From an uncultured Saprospiraceae bacterium (GTDB taxonomy: Bacteria; Bacteroidota; Bacteroidia; Chitinophagales; Saprospiraceae), in contig CALFUK010000163.1 of NCBI GenBank assembly GCA_937929945.1, forward strand, positions 1 to 64,000: a stretch of 64,000 nt of DNA, given 5' to 3'. The position numbers and the translations under genes are program-made. The notes below the pieces were generated by a model. The model saw nothing but the letters and a program-made list of their open reading frames with translations. It made no database searches and was not told where the DNA came from. Positions within the stretch are counted from its first letter, which is position 1; each line of letters opens with the position of its first letter. This document shows positions 46,786 to 57,007 of this stretch, piece by piece.

Positions 46786-47865
46786 TTATAAATCTTTCAC
46801 TTGGCTGACCACTGCTTTAATCTCTTGTTCCAATCCTTTGGGATAGATCAGAAGCGCACCTGGCTCATCCACGACAATAAAATCTTTCAGTCCTTTGACA
46901 ACGATAATCCGCTCACTCGTCGCTCGGATAAGCGAATCAGATACATCATCAATATACTGCTTATTCGCCTGTACTACATTCCCGTGTTCATCCTTCTCCA
47001 GATAGTCATGAAGCGAATTCCATGTGCCCAGGTCTGACCACCCTAAGACACACGGAATGGTATAGACACAATCAGACTTTTCTAAAATAGCATAGTCCAC
47101 GGAGATGCTCTCCGTCTGCGGATATACCTCATCAATATAAGCCTGCTCATCAGGCCCATTATACTTTTCTGGCTGCTGATTTAATACCTCCAAGATCGCA
47201 GGTGCATTATCAGCAAAGCTCTGCATGACCGTCTGCACACTCCAGACAAAGATTCCCGCATTCCACACATACTCTCCAGAATCAACATACTGCTGAGCTG
47301 TCTGCACATCTGGCTTTTCGGTAAAGCGCTCTACATGGTATATACCTGATGACTCCAATGCAGCATCCTGTCCCTCTATTTTTTTAATATACCCATAGCC
47401 AGTATCTGGCCGAGAGGGTGAGATGCCTAGCGTGACAATTGCCTTTTCTCGTGCAGCAAAGCTCATAGCCTGCAGTAGCTTATCGCAGAATAAATCCTCC
47501 TTCAGGATGACCGCGTCTGAAGGTAATACAGCAAAGACACCTTCAGAATTCATGGCGTTAATGCGTAGTGCCGCATAGGCTATACAAGGTGCTGTGTTAT
47601 TGCGGCTCGGCTCCAGTAGCACCTGTGATTCATTAATCTCAGGCAGATGCTCCAAGCAGAGTGATTTGTATCTCTGGTTCGTAGCAATCAGTATATTTTC
47701 TGCTGGCACCACCCGATTCACTCGCTCAAATGTCAATCGGATCAAAGACTTTCCAATATTTAATATATCCAAAAACTGCTTCGGCATTTCCTCTTTTGAC
47801 GCGGGCCAAAACCTTGAGCCGACTCCGCCTGCCATGATCACGATGTAATAATTTTGATTACTCAT
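46786..47865 (-). CDS. manC: Mannose-1-phosphate guanylyltransferase
   Basis: The 359-residue protein has the nucleotidyltransferase signature MAGGVGSRFWP followed by the PKQFLDI motif, and EKP in RFTEKPD. It makes GDP-mannose from mannose-1-phosphate and GTP. It lacks the C-terminal phosphomannose isomerase domain of bifunctional enzymes. Its place in the operon suggests mannose or a GDP-mannose-derived sugar in the polymer. Confidence 0.93.
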   Translation of the reverse strand: MSNQNYYIVIMAGGVGSRFWPASKEEMPKQFLDILNIGKSLIRLTFERVNRVVPAENILIATNQRYKSLCLEHLPEINESQVLLEPSRNNTAPCIAYAALRINAMNSEGVFAVLPSDAVILKEDLFCDKLLQAMSFAAREKAIVTLGISPSRPDTGYGYIKKIEGQDAALESSGIYHVERFTEKPDVQTAQQYVDSGEYVWNAGIFVWSVQTVMQSFADNAPAILEVLNQQPEKYNGPDEQAYIDEVYPQTESISVDYAILEKSDCVYTIPCVLGWSDLGTWNSLHDYLEKDEHGNVVQANKQYIDDVSDSLIRATSERIIVVKGLKDFIVVDEPGALLIYPKGLEQEIKAVVSQVKDL

Positions 47866-47918
47866 TTTATTCTATTTTTTTTATTAATAATTATCGTTTT
47901 GATTGCTGAATAACGCTA

Positions 47919-49130
47919 TTAACTCTCCACAGCTTTACTAATAACATGTAGCATGTCATTCGCTAATTTTATTCGGTCATGATCTTTAGCCAGCCTCAGA
48001 CCACCCTGCTGACATTGCTGATAAAATGCTGGATCTTCCATCAGCCTACTCAGCTTAGCCTTAAAATCAGCTCCATCCTCTGGTTGGAAAGCGATGCCAG
48101 CCTGATATGATTCTATGATAGATTTAGCCTCACCCTCCAAGCCCAACAATATTGGCTTCTGAAGCGCTGCATTTTCAAATATTTTAGAAGGAATCACCTT
48201 TTTGAATGCGTCAGATTTTTTCAGATTGATCAGAGCAATATCAAGTACAGATATATAACTATAAATATCTTTTTTTGGTACTGCATCTAAGATGATGACA
48301 TGATCCAGTTCTAATTCTCTTTTTAATCGAATCAGATCATGTCTGGCGGCACCATCTCCTATAATGAATAAAACAACTTTTTCTATATTCTTAATCGAGC
48401 GGAGAATAAAATCCAAGCCATGCGCCATGCCCAGTGTACCTAAGTAGCCTATGACTATATGATCCTCAGCAATGCCATGATCTACGCGCAGCGTAGCCGC
48501 AGCGTCAGTGACATCTGACTGGCTCATGTCTATCCCATTTCGGACCACATGGATTTTCTCAGCACAAATGCCTCTGGCTACCATATCAGTCTTAAAACTA
48601 TCGGATACCACCACAATCCGCTTCGCCCTTCGATAGAGAAATAATTCTACTTTTTCTAACCCCGCAATTAATGACCTATTTTCGATAGCACCTACGGCCA
48701 GGATAGATTCAGGCCAGAGGTCTCGCACTTCGAATATCCAAGGCCTTTGTTTGCACAGGCTGAGTAGGTAGCCAGAGATTGCAGTGAAGAACTGTGGTGA
48801 AGTGGCTACAATAACATCTGTCTTTATAAATAAGCCTCTCCAAAAGGCCATCATGGCAAAGCTCAAAAAATCAATAATCCTAATCAACGTACCCCGATTA
48901 GAAGCAATCCAGCTCCACACTCTAATCACACGGATACCATCCATTTGCTCAGTCTGAGACAACTTATTCTTATAGCCGCTGTATACTTTGCCTTGAGGAA
49001 AATTAGGTGCACAGGTCAGCACTGTCACGTCGTGCCCTTGGACAGTCCACTCCGTACAATGATCATATGTCCGGCTGGCAGGTGCATTCACCTCAGGCGG
49101 AAAATTATCTGATAAAAAAAGGATTCTCAA
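47919..49130 (-). CDS. Family 4 glycosyltransferase (WbuB-like)
   Basis: The 403-residue protein has the WbuB-type N-terminus ILFLSDNFPPEVNAPASRT and VLTCAPNFPQGKVY, a conserved FEVRDLWPESI segment, and the C-terminal donor domain with GYLGTLGMAHGLD. WbuB transfers an N-acetylated amino sugar such as fucosamine in O-antigen synthesis; the sugar here is unknown. It overlaps the wecB stop by 4 bp, which suggests that the WecB product, ManNAc, could be its donor. Confidence 0.9.
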   Translation of the reverse strand: MRILFLSDNFPPEVNAPASRTYDHCTEWTVQGHDVTVLTCAPNFPQGKVYSGYKNKLSQTEQMDGIRVIRVWSWIASNRGTLIRIIDFLSFAMMAFWRGLFIKTDVIVATSPQFFTAISGYLLSLCKQRPWIFEVRDLWPESILAVGAIENRSLIAGLEKVELFLYRRAKRIVVVSDSFKTDMVARGICAEKIHVVRNGIDMSQSDVTDAAATLRVDHGIAEDHIVIGYLGTLGMAHGLDFILRSIKNIEKVVLFIIGDGAARHDLIRLKRELELDHVIILDAVPKKDIYSYISVLDIALINLKKSDAFKKVIPSKIFENAALQKPILLGLEGEAKSIIESYQAGIAFQPEDGADFKAKLSRLMEDPAFYQQCQQGGLRLAKDHDRIKLANDMLHVISKAVES

Positions 49131-50224
49131 TAGTCTAAATTGGCAATGATGTGAGCAATTCTATCCGCAGTCTTCCCGTCCCAATACAGCGGAATGACAC
49201 TCTCTTTGCGCTCACCAGAAAGTATATTTTTCAGTACCGCATTCACTCTTTCAGGATCCAGATTATCAATCAATACATTCGTACCCAGATCAACAGTCAC
49301 AGGCCTCTCCGTGGAGATCCGAAAAGTGATGCATGGCACATTGAGATAGCTAGTCTCCTCTTGTATCCCCCCAGAGTCCGTCACCACGGCTGCGGCAGTC
49401 TGGATTAAATTCAGAAATTCTAAGTAGCCCAAGGGCTCTTCTACAATTACATTTTGCATAGTTGCAAGCGTATCCCAAAGTCCGTGGCTGATCAATTGTT
49501 TTTGCGTGCGGGGATGTACGGGGAAGACCACCGTTTTGTATGTCGCTATGAGTTCAATCATTTTTATGATTGATAGTAGGCCTGCCTTGTGATCTACATT
49601 GGACGGTCGGTGCATCGTCATCAGGACATAAGAATGATCCGTGATTTTCAGCTTAGACTTGATGGTCGCTTGAGCTGCCTTATCAGCGAGATGGATCAGG
49701 TTATCAATCATCAGATTACCCACATAGAATACCTTCTCCGGCGGCACACCCTCCACTGCCAAATGATCAATCGCTGACTGCTCCGTCACAAATAAATAGT
49801 CAGAAATACAATCCGTCACTAAACGATTAATCTCTTCGGACATACGCCTGTCATGACTCCTCAGCCCAGCCTCTACATGGATTAGTTTAATCCCCATTTT
49901 TACTGCTGTGATGGAGCAAGCCGCCGTCGCGTTCACATCACCCACGACGAGGACCATGTCTGGGCGTTCATCTGAGAGCACTTTCTCAAAAGCCATCATG
50001 ACCGCTGCTTTCTGATAAGTATGGCTGCCCCCTCCGATACCCAGATTATAATCAGGTTTTGGTATATCCAGCTGGGTAAAAAAGATATGGCTCATCTTTT
50101 CATCATAGTGCTGCCCCGTGTGTAAAATGATGTGCTCTATATCAGGATAGCCAGCAAAGGCTCTGTGCAAGGGAGCTAACTTCATAAAGTTTGGCCGGGC
50201 ACCGACCACACTGATTATTTTCAT
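49127..50224 (-). CDS. wecB: Non-hydrolysing UDP-GlcNAc 2-epimerase
   Basis: The 365-residue protein has the family N-terminus VVGARPNFMKLAPL, the VVGDVNATAA motif, HVEAGLRSHDRRMSEEINR and the C-terminal TDSGGIQEE. It interconverts UDP-GlcNAc and UDP-ManNAc. No UDP-ManNAc dehydrogenase is in the operon, so ManNAc itself, or ManNAcA made elsewhere, may enter the polymer. It overlaps both neighbours by 4 bp. Confidence 0.95.
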   Translation of the reverse strand: MKIISVVGARPNFMKLAPLHRAFAGYPDIEHIILHTGQHYDEKMSHIFFTQLDIPKPDYNLGIGGGSHTYQKAAVMMAFEKVLSDERPDMVLVVGDVNATAACSITAVKMGIKLIHVEAGLRSHDRRMSEEINRLVTDCISDYLFVTEQSAIDHLAVEGVPPEKVFYVGNLMIDNLIHLADKAAQATIKSKLKITDHSYVLMTMHRPSNVDHKAGLLSIIKMIELIATYKTVVFPVHPRTQKQLISHGLWDTLATMQNVIVEEPLGYLEFLNLIQTAAAVVTDSGGIQEETSYLNVPCITFRISTERPVTVDLGTNVLIDNLDPERVNAVLKNILSGERKESVIPLYWDGKTADRIAHIIANLDY

Positions 50225-51798
50225 GCCCGCTTAGTAATTTTGGTCAGTAACTCTTTGGCAAAGCTAATTTCTGCTTTCACTGCAGTGACTCTTTGGTTAT
50301 AGCCTGTGGCATATTGATAGTCTAATAGCTTGATATCCGTAGATCCTTCAATGTCTATGACACATGTACGCAACTTGATTTGCAAGCCAGATAGCCGAGG
50401 CTGATCATCTGGGTGAAAATGTAAGTATGCCTTGCAATCTAAATCCTTGGCACTGTCCACTTGGTCATGTATCAGTAGACCATCATTCAGCATCTCTACC
50501 CGCCGCTGATGGGTAGCTCCTACATGATCGTATCCATTATGTGCCGCCTCTGCGTTATTCTTTTCCTGCTTGGTGATGCTGACCTCAGCTCTTCTCCCCA
50601 CTCGAAAGCTAGCCCATACATCTGAGCTATTCAGTTCATTCACTGTCACCGTATTATGAGCGGCTGTGGACCTCTCATAGTCACGCTCAGTACCTGGCAG
50701 GTATATAGATGTGCCAGCCTCGGTGAGTACTTCTTGATGATTGATCCAAAGGAGCACCTGTAGTGTGTCCGCATGTGCGTGACCTGGCTGATATGCAGGG
50801 CCTATCTCTCCAGCATCAAACATGCTTATTAGATCACCACTTATCATCTTGAAGTATCCAGAATCACTAAGCGGCAGATACTGCTGCGCAATACCCAGCG
50901 ACTTCGCATAGTCGTCCAGCACATAAGGACTGTGAGCCTGCTGCGGAAATGAATCATTCACCATCATGATGTCTTTACCCTGAGTCATATGAAACATCCA
51001 AGAGAGCATCCTCTCCACCACTTCCTTAATCTGATTCTTTAGTTCAGCTGACTCAAAAAATGCATTCTGGCTGATCAAATTATAACTATCCAATAAGCGA
51101 CTTAATATGATATTATGGTACATAGGACTCCGCTCTACGTGGGCTCCATCAGTTAAAATTTGTACTGGCAGCTGCTCGGATAATAAGGTCCGCGCAGTAT
51201 GCCAGAACTCCTCATCCTGAAGATGATAAGCGCCGAATAAGAGAGCAAAGGCATTCTCCAAGAGGTGATTGCCCATGATGTGAAATTCTAAGCGCTTCTT
51301 CACTGAGAGACACTGCTGTCCGATCCACTCATCTATCAGCTCATCTTCATTTCTGTGCTGACTGAAGAATTTTACCACATTAATAATGCGCAATGAAGTA
51401 GGATAGGGTTCGCTGCCATCCTGAAGTGACTTATAGTTTGAAGCATGGTCTTGGATTAAGGATTTTATAAGAGCTGGATCAATCCCGTCTTGCTGGGCAA
51501 AATCAAAATAATTTAAATGGTAATTCCATAATTTACCATGCTGCATTTCATTCCAATCCACTGCCCTGCTGAAGCGATGGCTCTGATTTAAAAAAGAGAA
51601 ATGAAGCTTACCCATGATGGCTGAGTGTGTCGCAGGGAAAGATCTCATGCTGATGTAAGCTGGCCTATCACGCATGCTGTATTGATAATTCAGCTGTACT
51701 CGATTCAGGTATTGATAGTACAGCCTGTAGTAGATCTGCTTAGCCTTCAAATGCCTGATCGTATGATAATATCTGGATAGCTGATTACTCAATATCAA
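50221..51798 (-). CDS. Heparinase II/III-family protein of the exopolysaccharide cluster
   Basis: The 525-residue protein has an N-terminal alpha/alpha toroid (about 60-300) and the heparinase II/III C-terminal beta domain with GHAHADTLQVLLWI and AAHNTVTVN (about 330-520). There is no signal peptide, so it seems cytoplasmic or non-classically placed, unlike catabolic lyases. In exopolysaccharide clusters such proteins occur next to oxidoreductase fusions, as here, and may cut or modify a uronic-acid-containing polymer. The start is TTG at 51798, or a TTG 6 bp downstream, overlapping the oxidoreductase by 14 or 8 bp. Confidence 0.87.
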   Translation of the reverse strand: MILSNQLSRYYHTIRHLKAKQIYYRLYYQYLNRVQLNYQYSMRDRPAYISMRSFPATHSAIMGKLHFSFLNQSHRFSRAVDWNEMQHGKLWNYHLNYFDFAQQDGIDPALIKSLIQDHASNYKSLQDGSEPYPTSLRIINVVKFFSQHRNEDELIDEWIGQQCLSVKKRLEFHIMGNHLLENAFALLFGAYHLQDEEFWHTARTLLSEQLPVQILTDGAHVERSPMYHNIILSRLLDSYNLISQNAFFESAELKNQIKEVVERMLSWMFHMTQGKDIMMVNDSFPQQAHSPYVLDDYAKSLGIAQQYLPLSDSGYFKMISGDLISMFDAGEIGPAYQPGHAHADTLQVLLWINHQEVLTEAGTSIYLPGTERDYERSTAAHNTVTVNELNSSDVWASFRVGRRAEVSITKQEKNNAEAAHNGYDHVGATHQRRVEMLNDGLLIHDQVDSAKDLDCKAYLHFHPDDQPRLSGLQIKLRTCVIDIEGSTDIKLLDYQYATGYNQRVTAVKAEISFAKELLTKITKRA

Positions 51799-53890
51799 CC
51801 CATTGTTTAGAGATCAGACTTTGGGGAATGGCCAAGGTCGCAGCAGTCGAATTAATAATTTCTGCAAATGGAATGATCGGATCACCACCATGTTTGATCA
51901 TATCGACAAAAGCTTGTAGTTCATTTTGGTGCCCCTTGTCTTGTGAGAATTTTTTAGATTTTTTATTGATGCCATAAAAGTCAATTCTTCTGAAATTATC
52001 AATCACGATGGACCTGCCCCCCTGATGTATTTCAATTCTTTCCTTAGCATGTGACTTATGTCCATTCGATAGATACTGGATAGACGCTTGTGAGCCATTA
52101 CGACAGGTCAGCAGAACGCTCACATTATCATTCAGCAGATGCTCATCAGCAGCTAAGCCATTACCTACGACCCGCTCAATGAGACTGCCCGTAATACCAA
52201 TCACCAAATCCACAAAGTGACAAAGCTCTCCGATAATTCGACCGCCACCAATATCTCGATCCTGCGTCCAGTGGCTTTTATCAATATGACCCGCATTGAT
52301 GGTCATGATTAGATTCATCGGTTGCTGAGAAAGTACAGCCTGAGCCTCCCTCACTGCAGGGGCGAACCTCCGATTATAACCCACAGTCAGCGACTTAGCG
52401 CCATCTTGGTACGCCTCTCTGATCTGATCTAACTCTGCCTGAGTCATCGCTAAAGGTTTCTCCACAAAGACATGCTTTTGCGCCTGCAGTCCTGCGATGA
52501 CCTGCTGCGCATGTAGGTGGTGCCTGGTCGTGATGACAAGAGCATCCACCTGATCATCAGCGAGTACCTGATCAAAGTCAGTCGTTGCCTGAGCTATATT
52601 ATACTTCTTGGCCAGCCGGACCGCAGAAAGTCCATCTGCGCTGGTAATGTACTTTATATCAACCTTCGCTTTTCCAAGCATCGGACAGATCATAGCATCA
52701 GAAAAATTTCCTGCTCCTATGATTGCTATGGCTCCAGTGCCTGTTGCAAATGTCCTCGTGTCAATCTGTAGGGTGGTGCTCATCTTTCGATCCTCATGAC
52801 TAAAGCGCAGCAGCGATGCCATGGACTGGCCATTAGAAAGGTGATCGTAGACCGCAGCGTATTGTTCTATCTCTACCTCTTGCGAGATGAGCGGTGATAA
52901 GATGAGCTGACCAGATGCCATAGCACCCAGCACGGCGGCAAAATTTCGCTTCTCTGTCCAGCGCACGAAGCCTATAGGATAGTCCATACCCTTCAGCTCG
53001 TATTCCGCCTCATATCGGCCAGGGCCATAAGAGCACGATACCTGAAAGGTCAACTCTTTCTCATAAAAATCCGACCTTTTAATATCCAATCCTACAACAC
53101 CCAACAATACAATTCTGCCTCGCTTTCGGCTGATCTGAGCCGCCTGCGCTATGATCTCATCACTCCTCGAAGAAGCGGTGATCAAGACCGCATCAGCGCC
53201 ATGTTGCTTAGTCATATTCTGGATGACTACTTGCGCTTCATCAGAGTGAAAGGCAGCCACACCAAAGGCCTGAGCCATCTCAATCCGCTCCTGATTAATA
53301 TCAAAGCCAATGACTTGACATCCATTAGCACGTAACAATTGAATGGCTATTTGTCCGATCAGGCCCAGACCCATCACCACGACTGTCTCTCCAAAACTGG
53401 GATTGATCAATCTAATACCCTGTAAGGCTATGGCTGCAATCACAGTGAAGGCAGCATCACGATCAGCCACTTCATCAGGAATAATAGCCGATAAATTTTC
53501 AGGGACACACACATACTCGGCATGACGACCATTGCTGATGACCCGATCTCCAAGGCTGAATGAGTGAACACCCTCTCCCACTTCTATCACGACGCCACAG
53601 CTACTGTAGCCTAAGGGGATGGGCTGATTCAGTTTGCGTCGTACTGCATTCATCGTCGGCTTAATACCATCGCTCTTGAACTTATTCATGACCTGCCTGA
53701 CCTTATCGGGTTGCTGCTTCGCTTTTTGTAAGTAGCTGGCCTTACCAAAATCTACCAACATGCGTTCTGTTCCTGGTGATATCGCTGAGTATGTATTTCT
53801 AATTAAAATACATCCTGGCTGGCACATGGGTGCTGGTACATCTTCCAAATAAGTTTTGCCGTTCTTTAGGTCTTGGATGATCTGCTTCAT
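51785..53890 (-). CDS. Bi-domain oxidoreductase: MDR alcohol dehydrogenase-like fused to Gfo/Idh/MocA
   Basis: The 701-residue protein has an N-terminal MDR domain (about 1-350) with Rossmann motif GLGLIGQ (174-180), and a C-terminal Gfo/Idh/MocA domain (about 380-700) with GAGNFSDAMI and the catalytic-lysine motif VEKPLAMT. The MDR part has serine (S38 in SAISPGTE) where catalytic zinc cysteine normally sits, and lacks the four-cysteine structural zinc loop, so it may be zinc-independent. Such fusions lie beside heparinase-like genes in polysaccharide clusters. The pair could perform a redox-linked epimerisation or dehydration of a sugar nucleotide or polymer end; the reaction is unknown. 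Confidence 0.9.
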   Translation of the reverse strand: MKQIIQDLKNGKTYLEDVPAPMCQPGCILIRNTYSAISPGTERMLVDFGKASYLQKAKQQPDKVRQVMNKFKSDGIKPTMNAVRRKLNQPIPLGYSSCGVVIEVGEGVHSFSLGDRVISNGRHAEYVCVPENLSAIIPDEVADRDAAFTVIAAIALQGIRLINPSFGETVVVMGLGLIGQIAIQLLRANGCQVIGFDINQERIEMAQAFGVAAFHSDEAQVVIQNMTKQHGADAVLITASSRSDEIIAQAAQISRKRGRIVLLGVVGLDIKRSDFYEKELTFQVSCSYGPGRYEAEYELKGMDYPIGFVRWTEKRNFAAVLGAMASGQLILSPLISQEVEIEQYAAVYDHLSNGQSMASLLRFSHEDRKMSTTLQIDTRTFATGTGAIAIIGAGNFSDAMICPMLGKAKVDIKYITSADGLSAVRLAKKYNIAQATTDFDQVLADDQVDALVITTRHHLHAQQVIAGLQAQKHVFVEKPLAMTQAELDQIREAYQDGAKSLTVGYNRRFAPAVREAQAVLSQQPMNLIMTINAGHIDKSHWTQDRDIGGGRIIGELCHFVDLVIGITGSLIERVVGNGLAADEHLLNDNVSVLLTCRNGSQASIQYLSNGHKSHAKERIEIHQGGRSIVIDNFRRIDFYGINKKSKKFSQDKGHQNELQAFVDMIKHGGDPIIPFAEIINSTAATLAIPQSLISKQWVDIE

Positions 53891-53893
53891 AAG

Positions 53894-54874
53894 CTATTGT
53901 AATCCGTATTCCTGATATATTTCTTTCAATCGATGATATGCATTCTCTGGCCCTTGCATTTGATCTGGTGACAAATCAATCTCTTCCAAGAGATTCTTGA
54001 GAGTGGCTAAATCATGGACATCAAATAGGTGACATTCTGCTGGCCTATCTGTGCAGCTGGTAGCCAGCACAGGTGTGTGGAGGTAAAGAGCTTCCTTCAC
54101 CGAAATCGAATCGCCATCCGTCGTCGTACACCTAATAAAAACATCCGATGCTCTAATGACGGGAATAAAATCATGCGGCTCCGCAATGAATAAAATACCA
54201 TCTGGTATATATATGCCCTCACGCTGGAGGTACTCTAGATTATGCGCAGTCGGGTCTGACACGATTAGTGCATGTCCTGGTATGTTCTGCCAATATTTCA
54301 CCAGCTGTGATATCTGATAAATTTCTCTTCCTTCCTGATCTAAGGCGTAGTCAAATGCATTAGTACAGCATACCACTTTAAATCTAGCTTTTAAGTTTTC
54401 TAATTTTTTTTTGATTGGCTTAGGCAATTCCTCTGAATTCACTGGAGGGAGAAATGCGGATATTTTTTCTGTCTTTGTATGTAGTACTGTGGCTATCTCA
54501 TAGCTTCTTTGATTAAGCACTAATGGTTTGGATACACTTTTAATAGCTATATCATGCAGCCGCTTTTTTGTACCTGAATATCTGTCAATGTCCCTATGCA
54601 CAGTCATAATGGTAGGCTTACCTAACATCTTGCCCAGCGTCGCTAATGCATATTGAGCAAGCGGATTAGAAAAATGGATGTGTATCACCTCAGCTTGATA
54701 AATAGGCAATAGCCAGGTCAATATATTTTTTCCAATGATGCGGTGCGCTATATTATCTGCCAGCAAGTGCTCATGCAGCCTCTGGATGTGCCGTGTCACA
54801 CCACCAATGGGTGGTGGCTGCTGACCAAAAATAATCAGTGATCTATTCAGCTGACTGGTTGATTTCTTTCGCAC
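53894..54874 (-). CDS. Family 4-like glycosyltransferase, short form
   Basis: The 326-residue protein has the GT-B N-terminus FGQQPPPIGGVTRHIQRL and a C-terminal segment with RCTTTDGDSISVKEALYL resembling the donor-binding E-x7-E region. It is shorter than neighbours and the N-terminal donor loop is abbreviated. The start is GTG at 54874, overlapping the beta-helix gene by 32 bp, the longest overlap in the operon; no later canonical start preserves the glycine-rich N-terminal loop. It likely adds one sugar of the repeat unit. Confidence 0.83.
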   Translation of the reverse strand: MRKKSTSQLNRSLIIFGQQPPPIGGVTRHIQRLHEHLLADNIAHRIIGKNILTWLLPIYQAEVIHIHFSNPLAQYALATLGKMLGKPTIMTVHRDIDRYSGTKKRLHDIAIKSVSKPLVLNQRSYEIATVLHTKTEKISAFLPPVNSEELPKPIKKKLENLKARFKVVCCTNAFDYALDQEGREIYQISQLVKYWQNIPGHALIVSDPTAHNLEYLQREGIYIPDGILFIAEPHDFIPVIRASDVFIRCTTTDGDSISVKEALYLHTPVLATSCTDRPAECHLFDVHDLATLKNLLEEIDLSPDQMQGPENAYHRLKEIYQEYGLQ

Positions 54875-56477
54875 CTGGCCAGTGAGCAGGGATTGATATA
54901 ATAAATTTATTTCGAATGGCAGTTTTCGTACGACTCATGCTCTCGGCGCGGGTATTCTTCCAGCTTCGGTGCTCAGGTATTTTCATATCTCGATTGTCAC
55001 CAGACAAGCCAATGAAGCGATTACCCTGATAGTCTATCCCATCTCTCGCACGACCGTAAGAACTGGATAAGATACCTTTGGAGATGAATGTATTATTGTA
55101 AAATGTAGATTCTCTTGGATTATATTCTGGCTTCTCCGCGCTGCCTATATTAAGTACATCATCTAAGGCGAAAAAACGATTGTTGTAGATATGTACATCA
55201 GCTGAAATATCTCTTGGACTTAGATTGGTGAACTTCAGCGTCTTACCATTCCGATAACTCAGTCTCTTTGACTTCATAGCTCTTCTGATGACTTGCGGCG
55301 GATTATTCATGATCAAATCATTCTGGTAAATGTACACTGGCCCCTGTCTCACAGGCACCAAGCTAATACCCACAAAGGAGCAACTTACTTCATTGTGATG
55401 AATCACATTATTTGGAGTATTACCTTCTATTTCAATTGCATCATCCCGGAGTTCACTCAGGGTGTTGTGGGCTATTTCCACATCATTTGTCGTACTTACG
55501 ATTCCATTGAAGTAGCCATATACATCATTATCTTGTATCACTATCTTCCCAGCTCCATTCTTAGAGGCAAAGATGGCAGAAGTCTCCATGTATGCGGCGG
55601 ATGATTTTTTCGCTTTCATCACTTTTGATATATCACGTCGGCTCAAGTTCATTTTTTCGGTTATACCAGTCTTCTGAAATTCCCAGGGCATCTCTTCTAA
55701 ATACTGGTTTAACACATTACGTTCTATGTATAACTCGCCGCTCTTTATGCTATTGACCATGATACCACTGTGAGAATTTATTATTTTAATATTCTTGATC
55801 GTGGACCTCTTACCTCGCAACTGATTAATGATGATCCCATATCGACCACCATGCTTGAAGGTGATATTCTTTGTTTCTCCTCCATCAATGATAAGATCTC
55901 CGACATTATAGACTTCTAATATCCTGCGGTCAGTCACGTAGAGTCGCTCACTATTCGGATCAGTCTCAGAGGCTATAAAGATACGGCCCTGATCGAAGTA
56001 TGCACCTCTCACTGCTTCATCCATCGCATACTGATAATCAAATGATACCCTATCACGATAGGTAAAATATAGACCATCGTTCTCATCAGCTATATACCCA
56101 TAAGTGAGCCCCTTCGGCTTTTTACGATACTTAGGATAGGGCGCAGAATAGACGGTATATTTTCTGCCTGATGATTGATGGGTCCTGGTGTATTCCTGGC
56201 GCCATTGAATCTCATTATGGTAATATTCTGGATAGGCTGCTGTGATCTTGACTGGAGTTTCGTCAAGAGCTACGATCGTGAGTCCACTTTTTTTAATAAC
56301 TAAAGATTCAAAATATAGACCACCTGCAATCTTGATGACATCTCCTGGTTTTGCCTCGTCAATCGCCTCTTGTATAGAAATAGATGAGGGCCTGACGATG
56401 ATATCCTTTGCCACAGTATCCGCAGCCCCAATGGCCAGCATGAAAACCAGAATCAATAATTGTCTTAGATGTGTCAT
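54843..56477 (-). CDS. Secreted right-handed parallel beta-helix protein (polysaccharide lyase/epimerase-like)
   Basis: The 544-residue protein has a Sec signal peptide (about 1-23). It then has beta-helix coils rich in N, I, V and G, seen in DNDVYGYFNGIVSTTNDVEIAHN and NVIHHNEVSCSFVGISL segments split over many turns. The fold is shared with chondroitinase B, alginate lyases and C5-epimerases. In an exopolysaccharide operon a periplasmic lyase or epimerase that trims or modifies the growing polymer is the usual role. No catalytic set could be assigned by eye. It overlaps the acetyltransferase stop by 4 bp. Confidence 0.85.
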   Translation of the reverse strand: MTHLRQLLILVFMLAIGAADTVAKDIIVRPSSISIQEAIDEAKPGDVIKIAGGLYFESLVIKKSGLTIVALDETPVKITAAYPEYYHNEIQWRQEYTRTHQSSGRKYTVYSAPYPKYRKKPKGLTYGYIADENDGLYFTYRDRVSFDYQYAMDEAVRGAYFDQGRIFIASETDPNSERLYVTDRRILEVYNVGDLIIDGGETKNITFKHGGRYGIIINQLRGKRSTIKNIKIINSHSGIMVNSIKSGELYIERNVLNQYLEEMPWEFQKTGITEKMNLSRRDISKVMKAKKSSAAYMETSAIFASKNGAGKIVIQDNDVYGYFNGIVSTTNDVEIAHNTLSELRDDAIEIEGNTPNNVIHHNEVSCSFVGISLVPVRQGPVYIYQNDLIMNNPPQVIRRAMKSKRLSYRNGKTLKFTNLSPRDISADVHIYNNRFFALDDVLNIGSAEKPEYNPRESTFYNNTFISKGILSSSYGRARDGIDYQGNRFIGLSGDNRDMKIPEHRSWKNTRAESMSRTKTAIRNKFIISIPAHWPGAKEINQSAE

Positions 56478-57007
56478 CGTTGATATAACTTTTTCCGATG
56501 CTCTTTTAGTTCTTCTTGTGAGAAACGATCTCTAATTATTTTTGCCGGCACACCTGCCACAATTGTATTGGCAGCTACGTCCACTCTGACTAATGCACCA
56601 GCTGCTACGATCGCGCCCTCACCGATGGTTACACCTTTTAAAATGGTAGCAGTAGCACCTATCCACACATCATCATGAATGATGATCGGCTGATCGTCTT
56701 CACTCCGCTTCTGCTTCACATCTTTCATATATGCACCTACCACTGAAGTATTATGATCACCTGTAATCATCGTCACTTTAGGACCAATCATGACCTTGCT
56801 GCCTATGGTGATATGGCTGAGCGTAGCGGATAAGTGAGCTCCCTCTGCGATGAATACATCATCGCCAACTGTGATGTTCTGATAAGTATATACACCATAT
56901 GGATCAAAAATAAAATTTGTTCCTGTGGCTTTGAATGCCGACTTCAAGGCCAGCATCTTCAGCCGACGCCTCACTTTGGTGTACAATATGACAACCCCGC
57001 TAAGCAT
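56474..57007 (-). CDS. Hexapeptide-repeat (LbH) O-acetyltransferase
   Basis: The 177-residue protein shows left-handed beta-helix hexapeptides (IGSKVMIGPKVTM, IGEGAIVAAGALV) and the WIGATATIL catalytic-loop region with H in GDHNTSV. The C-terminal GVPAKIIRD is typical of maltose/galactoside O-acetyltransferases and WbbJ. It would O-acetylate a sugar of the polymer using acetyl-CoA. It overlaps the preceding transferase by 8 bp. Confidence 0.92.
   Translation of the reverse strand: MLSGVVILYTKVRRRLKMLALKSAFKATGTNFIFDPYGVYTYQNITVGDDVFIAEGAHLSATLSHITIGSKVMIGPKVTMITGDHNTSVVGAYMKDVKQKRSEDDQPIIIHDDVWIGATATILKGVTIGEGAIVAAGALVRVDVAANTIVAGVPAKIIRDRFSQEELKEHRKKLYQR

Noticed and set aside
50221-56477. 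Heparinase-like and beta-helix genes read as a glycan-degradation locus
   Set aside because: They overlap glycosyltransferase, flippase and epimerase genes, there is no SusC/SusD pair, and the heparinase-like protein has no signal peptide; synthesis or modification fits better.
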